This document shows, in pieces, positions 39,785 to 42,976 of a stretch of 42,976 nucleotides of DNA; the first letter of the stretch is position 1; each line of letters begins with the position of its first letter. The DNA is taken from contig JAFPVA010000298.1 of NCBI GenBank assembly GCA_017413105.1, positions 1 to 42,976 on the forward strand, in the 5' to 3' direction. This DNA is from Butyrivibrio sp. GTDB taxonomy: Bacteria > Bacillota > Clostridia > Lachnospirales > Lachnospiraceae. The notes under the pieces were generated by a model. The model ran no database searches and was not told the origin of the DNA. It worked only from the letters and a program-made list of their open reading frames with translations. Position numbers and translations under genes: made by a program.

Positions 39785-41605
39785 TTATTCTATCTTATTA
39801 GAATCCACCGGCTCTTTATAGGACAGGGGCAAAAGAACCTTCATGATGGTTCCGCCTTCCTCAGCCTTTCTGGCGCTGACACCATATTCTTTTCCGTAAT
39901 AGATCCTTATGATGGTGTTCACGTTGTTAAGACCCAGATGCCCCTCCAAAGTGTCGGGATCATCGTTAGCAAGAGCCTCCACCACTTCCTCACTGATTCC
40001 GGCACCATTGTCTCTTATGGTTATCTCCAGTAGGTCTGTATAAGCAGTATTTTCTTCATTCTGCGCTGCTATCGCCCCTGAACTCTTTTCATTTACGCCG
40101 GGATTTCCGCTATCATTTTCTGCATTCTCAGAGGTTCCTGCCCCTCTCCATCCTCTGGCAGTGATCCAAATATGTCCGTCGGTCCTTCCCTCCAAGCCAT
40201 GGATTATAGCATTCTCAACAATCGGCTGCAAAATGAGCTTAGGTATAATGGCCTCCTCAATATCTTTTGGCAGATCCACTGTCAGGTCAAAAGAGTCATC
40301 GAAGCGGATCTTCTGGATCTCGCAATAGCTCTCCACCAGCTTTATCTCCTGAGAAAGCTTGCAGAACTGCTTTTCCGAGATACTGGTCCTTAAGATACTG
40401 GCCAGCGATGCGGACAAAGTTGCCACCTCGGGAACCTGATTGGCCTTGGCAACCCACTTTATGGTATCAAGAGTATTGTACAAAAAGTGTGGATTAAGCT
40501 GCGCCTGCATCATCTGAATCCTGGTCTCGTTGACCCTGTGCTCAGCAGCAACCCTCTCTTCCATGGTCTGATTGAGCTGGGTTGTCATTTTGTTAAAGCC
40601 TGTTGCAAGCTGCTCAAACTCATCCTCTCGCTCAAGTTCTATCCTGGTCTCAAAGTCGCCTTTCCTGAAGCGCTTCATTGCCGCTGCCAGCTGTCTTATG
40701 GGCTTTGAGAAATAGGAGCTCATCCTGGAAGCCACTGCAAGGCAGACTACAACGCTAATCAGTGCCTGGATAAGGATGATCTGATAGCCCACTTTTGCCG
40801 CAGAATCATCCAGTGCAGGCGGTGTGAGATATATGCTGAGAAGCCCTGTAGATCCAATCTCCTGAATGTAGACATTACTGCCTACTCCGGCATTATACAA
40901 TGCTCCCCGCATCAGGTTGTTCCTGATTATTGAAAGAGTCTCTCCGTCCTCCGCTATACCAAGGAGACAGTACAGCCTAAGATACTCATTTGTCAGCATA
41001 AAGCCGTCTCTTGAATTTATCTTTCCGCTGATCCTGTCTTCAATAACACTCTGCTCAAGCCTTATGACAACATAGCCGTTTTGAGGCTCCCTGATCAGAT
41101 TCCTTGCTATCAAAAGAGCTGCTCCCGTCTCTGATGAGGTCTCCGGATCAAGGGCATAGACTATCTGTCCTTTCTTTTTGGTAGCTTCCTTTAGGACTGA
41201 GTAATTCTCCGGAAGGCGGTTTATGGAGTATCCGCTCTTTGTGCTGTAAATGCACCTGCTGCCCTGATAAAGCTCAACTGTAGTAAAGTCCCTGATATCT
41301 CTTGTATCCTCATAGAGAGAAGTATAAACCGTAAGGCTGTTGCTAGGTCTTTCTCCAAAAGCAGCTTCCATCAGTGCCTCATCATGGGCTATTTTATTGA
41401 TTGCCCCTTCAACCAGCCCAAGATCTGACTCAAGCTGAAGAGTAAGTGTTCTGTCCTGCTCAATATCTCTTTTCTTGTAATCCGCCCTTATACTGGCCTG
41501 AAACCCCTGAACAGTCAGTATTCCTCCAATGATGACCATGGCAAGAGTAACTGCAAGGAAAATCAAAAAAATCTGTCTTTTGAAGGACTGTCTGATAAAT
41601 CCCAT
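39785..41605 (-). CDS. Sensor histidine kinase, YesM family
   Basis: This 606-residue kinase has a first membrane helix at about 12-32, a 240-residue extracellular sensing region, a second helix at about 274-293, a HAMP domain (SRMSSYFSKPIRQLAAAM on), and a HisKA_7TM/His_kinase domain with His373 in LNPHFLYNTLD. The HATPase domain shows LQPIVENAIIHGLEGR and ITIRDNGAGIS, with an unusual 35-residue, low-complexity insertion between them. It presumably phosphorylates the regulator encoded next. The ATG at 41605 has AAGGAGG upstream and follows the sensor lipoprotein stop by one base, so the two are translationally linked. Confidence 0.94.
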   Translation of the reverse strand: MGFIRQSFKRQIFLIFLAVTLAMVIIGGILTVQGFQASIRADYKKRDIEQDRTLTLQLESDLGLVEGAINKIAHDEALMEAAFGERPSNSLTVYTSLYEDTRDIRDFTTVELYQGSRCIYSTKSGYSINRLPENYSVLKEATKKKGQIVYALDPETSSETGAALLIARNLIREPQNGYVVIRLEQSVIEDRISGKINSRDGFMLTNEYLRLYCLLGIAEDGETLSIIRNNLMRGALYNAGVGSNVYIQEIGSTGLLSIYLTPPALDDSAAKVGYQIILIQALISVVVCLAVASRMSSYFSKPIRQLAAAMKRFRKGDFETRIELEREDEFEQLATGFNKMTTQLNQTMEERVAAEHRVNETRIQMMQAQLNPHFLYNTLDTIKWVAKANQVPEVATLSASLASILRTSISEKQFCKLSQEIKLVESYCEIQKIRFDDSFDLTVDLPKDIEEAIIPKLILQPIVENAIIHGLEGRTDGHIWITARGWRGAGTSENAENDSGNPGVNEKSSGAIAAQNEENTAYTDLLEITIRDNGAGISEEVVEALANDDPDTLEGHLGLNNVNTIIRIYYGKEYGVSARKAEEGGTIMKVLLPLSYKEPVDSNKIE

Positions 41606-41606
41606 A

Positions 41607-42683
41607 CTAGTCCTCCTTTTCCGCAGCCAGCTCATCCCAAAGTGCTATGACAGCTGACTCTTCGCTTGCAGATTTTTTTATATCGAAAGGAATGATCCTC
41701 ACATAGCCATATTCGCTGCTAAGGGCAATGTCTGTCCGGACAGGCCTTCTGTAGAAATTCTCCATGGCATATTCCTGAGTATCATAGCTCACCACAAAGT
41801 CCATGAATAATCCGGCATTGTAGGAATGGGGCGCATTCTTTATAATGGCGCAGCCGTCGGGAACAGCACTGGTACCATCCTCCGGATAGATCATGGAAAT
41901 ATTGTAGCCCATATCTATATATTTTTTTGCAGTCTCTTCAAGAGTGATTCCCACAAGATATGAACCGTCGGAAACCCTTGGAATTATCTGCCCTGAGGAA
42001 CTTAGTACCCTTCCCCCAAGCTGCTCATAAAACCTTGGAACCAGGCTCTCTTTTTCCTCTTTAAAGAGCTGCTGCATGGTGGAAAGAATCGTATAACTTG
42101 TTCCGGAATTATTGGGGTCCGCAAATGCTATTTTTCCCTTCCACTCTTCGTCAAAAAGCTCCTCCCACTTCCTTGGAGCATCAGTAGAAGCCACCAGCTT
42201 ATTGTTATAGATAAAAACAATAGGAAGCTCTGTGAATGCAGTCCAGTATCCACCTTCAGATTTATCTGCCCTGTCAATCTTGTCATTTTCGCTGGTCACG
42301 TATGGAGCAAAAATATCCTCATGAGCCCTGTAGCTCTCGATTCCACCGCCAAACATGATGTCGCAGCTTCCGCTCTCTGAGGCCTCCGCCGCAAGCTGCA
42401 TCATCTGCGCCGTTCCACCGGCATGGACATCCACCCAGATACCTGTCCTGTCCTCAAATTCCCTGATGATTGGAAGATACACTTCCTCCTTGTGGGATGT
42501 ATATACGATGAGCTGCTTCTCATTCGAGACAGCATATTTTTTCGAAATGTACTCAACATCTTTTTGTCTGGAGTCAAAAGAGCACGCAGAAAGCAGCAGT
42601 AACAGAGCGCACTCTACTACTGCTGCCATTATCATCTTACGTGTTTTTCCCCAGTGCCTGTCTTTTTCTCCCCGGATTCTCAT
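41607..42683 (-). CDS. Binding-protein-like sensor lipoprotein
   Basis: This 358-residue protein is a lipoprotein (lipobox LSAC, Cys34) of the Fe3+-type periplasmic-binding family (YTSHKEEVYLPIIREFE, then GGTAQMMQLAAEA and IMFGGGIESY). It is a second binding protein in the same operon, next to the kinase, unlike the dedicated importer subunit at 37329. The order binding protein, YesM kinase, YesN regulator is that of Staphylococcus HptA-HptS-HptR, in which HptA is a sugar-phosphate sensor. I infer that it binds the inducer and signals to the kinase; the ligand is not shown by the sequence. A GAGAG site precedes the ATG. Confidence 0.88.
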   Translation of the reverse strand: MRIRGEKDRHWGKTRKMIMAAVVECALLLLLSACSFDSRQKDVEYISKKYAVSNEKQLIVYTSHKEEVYLPIIREFEDRTGIWVDVHAGGTAQMMQLAAEASESGSCDIMFGGGIESYRAHEDIFAPYVTSENDKIDRADKSEGGYWTAFTELPIVFIYNNKLVASTDAPRKWEELFDEEWKGKIAFADPNNSGTSYTILSTMQQLFKEEKESLVPRFYEQLGGRVLSSSGQIIPRVSDGSYLVGITLEETAKKYIDMGYNISMIYPEDGTSAVPDGCAIIKNAPHSYNAGLFMDFVVSYDTQEYAMENFYRRPVRTDIALSSEYGYVRIIPFDIKKSASEESAVIALWDELAAEKED

Positions 42684-42767
42684 ACGCCACTCTCTTCATT
42701 ATGCTGCGTTCTATAATTATGATGTAAGAGTCAATAATACGAATTGCTACGGACCAATTATATTATT

Positions 42768-42796
42768 ATTATAGCAAAGAAATATTTTTATATCAG
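42768..42796 (-). promoter_or_regulatory. Candidate promoter of the sensor/importer operon
   Basis: On the minus strand CTGATA (42791-42796) and a perfect TATAAT (42768-42773) are 17 bases apart, about 80 bases before the sensor gene. The 293-base right end of the window (42684-42976) holds otherwise only AT-rich sequence and a doubtful small frame. Confidence 0.6.
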
Positions 42797-42867
42797 TTTT
42801 GCTACAATTCGCTGCCCTGTATCTGCTCTCTGTCTGTTACTATTCACAGATTAAATGAGGATACATA

Positions 42868-42951
42868 ATGAAGCTCACATTGGTGGACTTTATTATTATG
42901 TATGAAAAGGTTAGAATTTTCTTATTAAACAAATCGAAATTTGTTGAATAG
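42868..42951 (+). CDS. Possible 27-residue small protein
   Basis: A small frame, MKLTLVDFIIMYEKVRIFLL and seven more residues, follows a GAGGA site 6 bases before its ATG and ends in TAG. It could be a small hydrophobic peptide or a chance frame in AT-rich DNA. No relative is recognised. Confidence 0.2.
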   Translation: MKLTLVDFIIMYEKVRIFLLNKSKFVE

Positions 42952-42976
42952 ATTGCATTACTGTTGTATCAAGTAT

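Noticed and set aside
42684-42767. TTGACT about 30 bases upstream of a possible -10 near the sensor gene
   Set aside because: The best -10-like hexamer (TAGAAC) is only 15 bases away and weak; the CTGATA-17-TATAAT pair farther upstream is better.
1-42976. tRNA, rRNA, CRISPR, transposase or phage genes
   Set aside because: Looked for by eye in all gaps and none was seen. The only tRNA-related motif is the T-box.

Overview
The window looks like a chromosomal segment of an obligately anaerobic, non-sporulating, low-G+C Firmicute of the Lachnospiraceae, most probably Butyrivibrio or Pseudobutyrivibrio. This rests on family-level resemblance of the proteins, the class III anaerobic ribonucleotide reductase, a T-box in front of proS, several polysaccharide-active enzymes (GH13, GH30, a CE2-type esterase), two diguanylate cyclases, and a divIC region that lacks the sporulation genes yabP and yabQ. 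No database search was possible. There is no rRNA, tRNA, CRISPR array, transposase or phage gene.

Layout. 1-2.5 kb: the 5' part of class II fructose-bisphosphate aldolase and an intracellular GH13 alpha-glucan hydrolase. 2.6-10.5 kb: one leftward housekeeping operon, cca, a secreted PEGA-domain protein, the S4 protein rqcP, divIC, tilS, hpt, ftsH, with an internal promoter before divIC. 10.6-14 kb: two tandem, overlapping membrane diguanylate cyclase genes. 14.1-16 kb: proS behind a proline T-box and a cluster of perfect hairpins. 16.1-21.3 kb: a PfkB sugar kinase, nrdG, nrdD and murI. 21.4-26.1 kb: a small unknown gene, trxA-trmB, a D,D-carboxypeptidase, a DEDDh exonuclease, and a glutathione peroxidase under a palindromic operator. 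26.1-32.3 kb: a probable leftward unit of aldo/keto reductase, GH30 lipoprotein, membrane-anchored clostripain-like protease and NUDIX hydrolase. 32.4-33.5 kb: a CE2-type esterase with its own terminator.

33.6-42.7 kb is the most distinctive region. It is a leftward gene set coding for a binding-protein-like lipoprotein, a YesM-type histidine kinase, a YesN/AraC-type response regulator, a second solute-binding lipoprotein, a fused two-domain permease and an ABC ATPase, ended by a strong terminator. The first three resemble the three-component sensors (HptA-HptS-HptR type) that control solute import, and the last three form a complete importer of the Fe3+/sugar-phosphate/phosphonate superfamily. 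The ATPase carries an unusual insertion of about 120 residues before its signature motif. The gap between the solute-binding gene and the permease gene holds a 153-bp imperfect palindrome.

Regulatory DNA is informative here. Several genes (cca, the small gene at 21.4 kb, dacF) have a -10 box only 6-9 bases before the start codon and no Shine-Dalgarno sequence, which suggests leaderless mRNAs. Other genes (GH13, nrdG, aldo/keto reductase, sugar kinase) have a hairpin plus U-tract directly before the Shine-Dalgarno site, which suggests attenuation or terminator readthrough. Many starts were moved from the longest reading frame to an internal codon with a good ribosome binding site.
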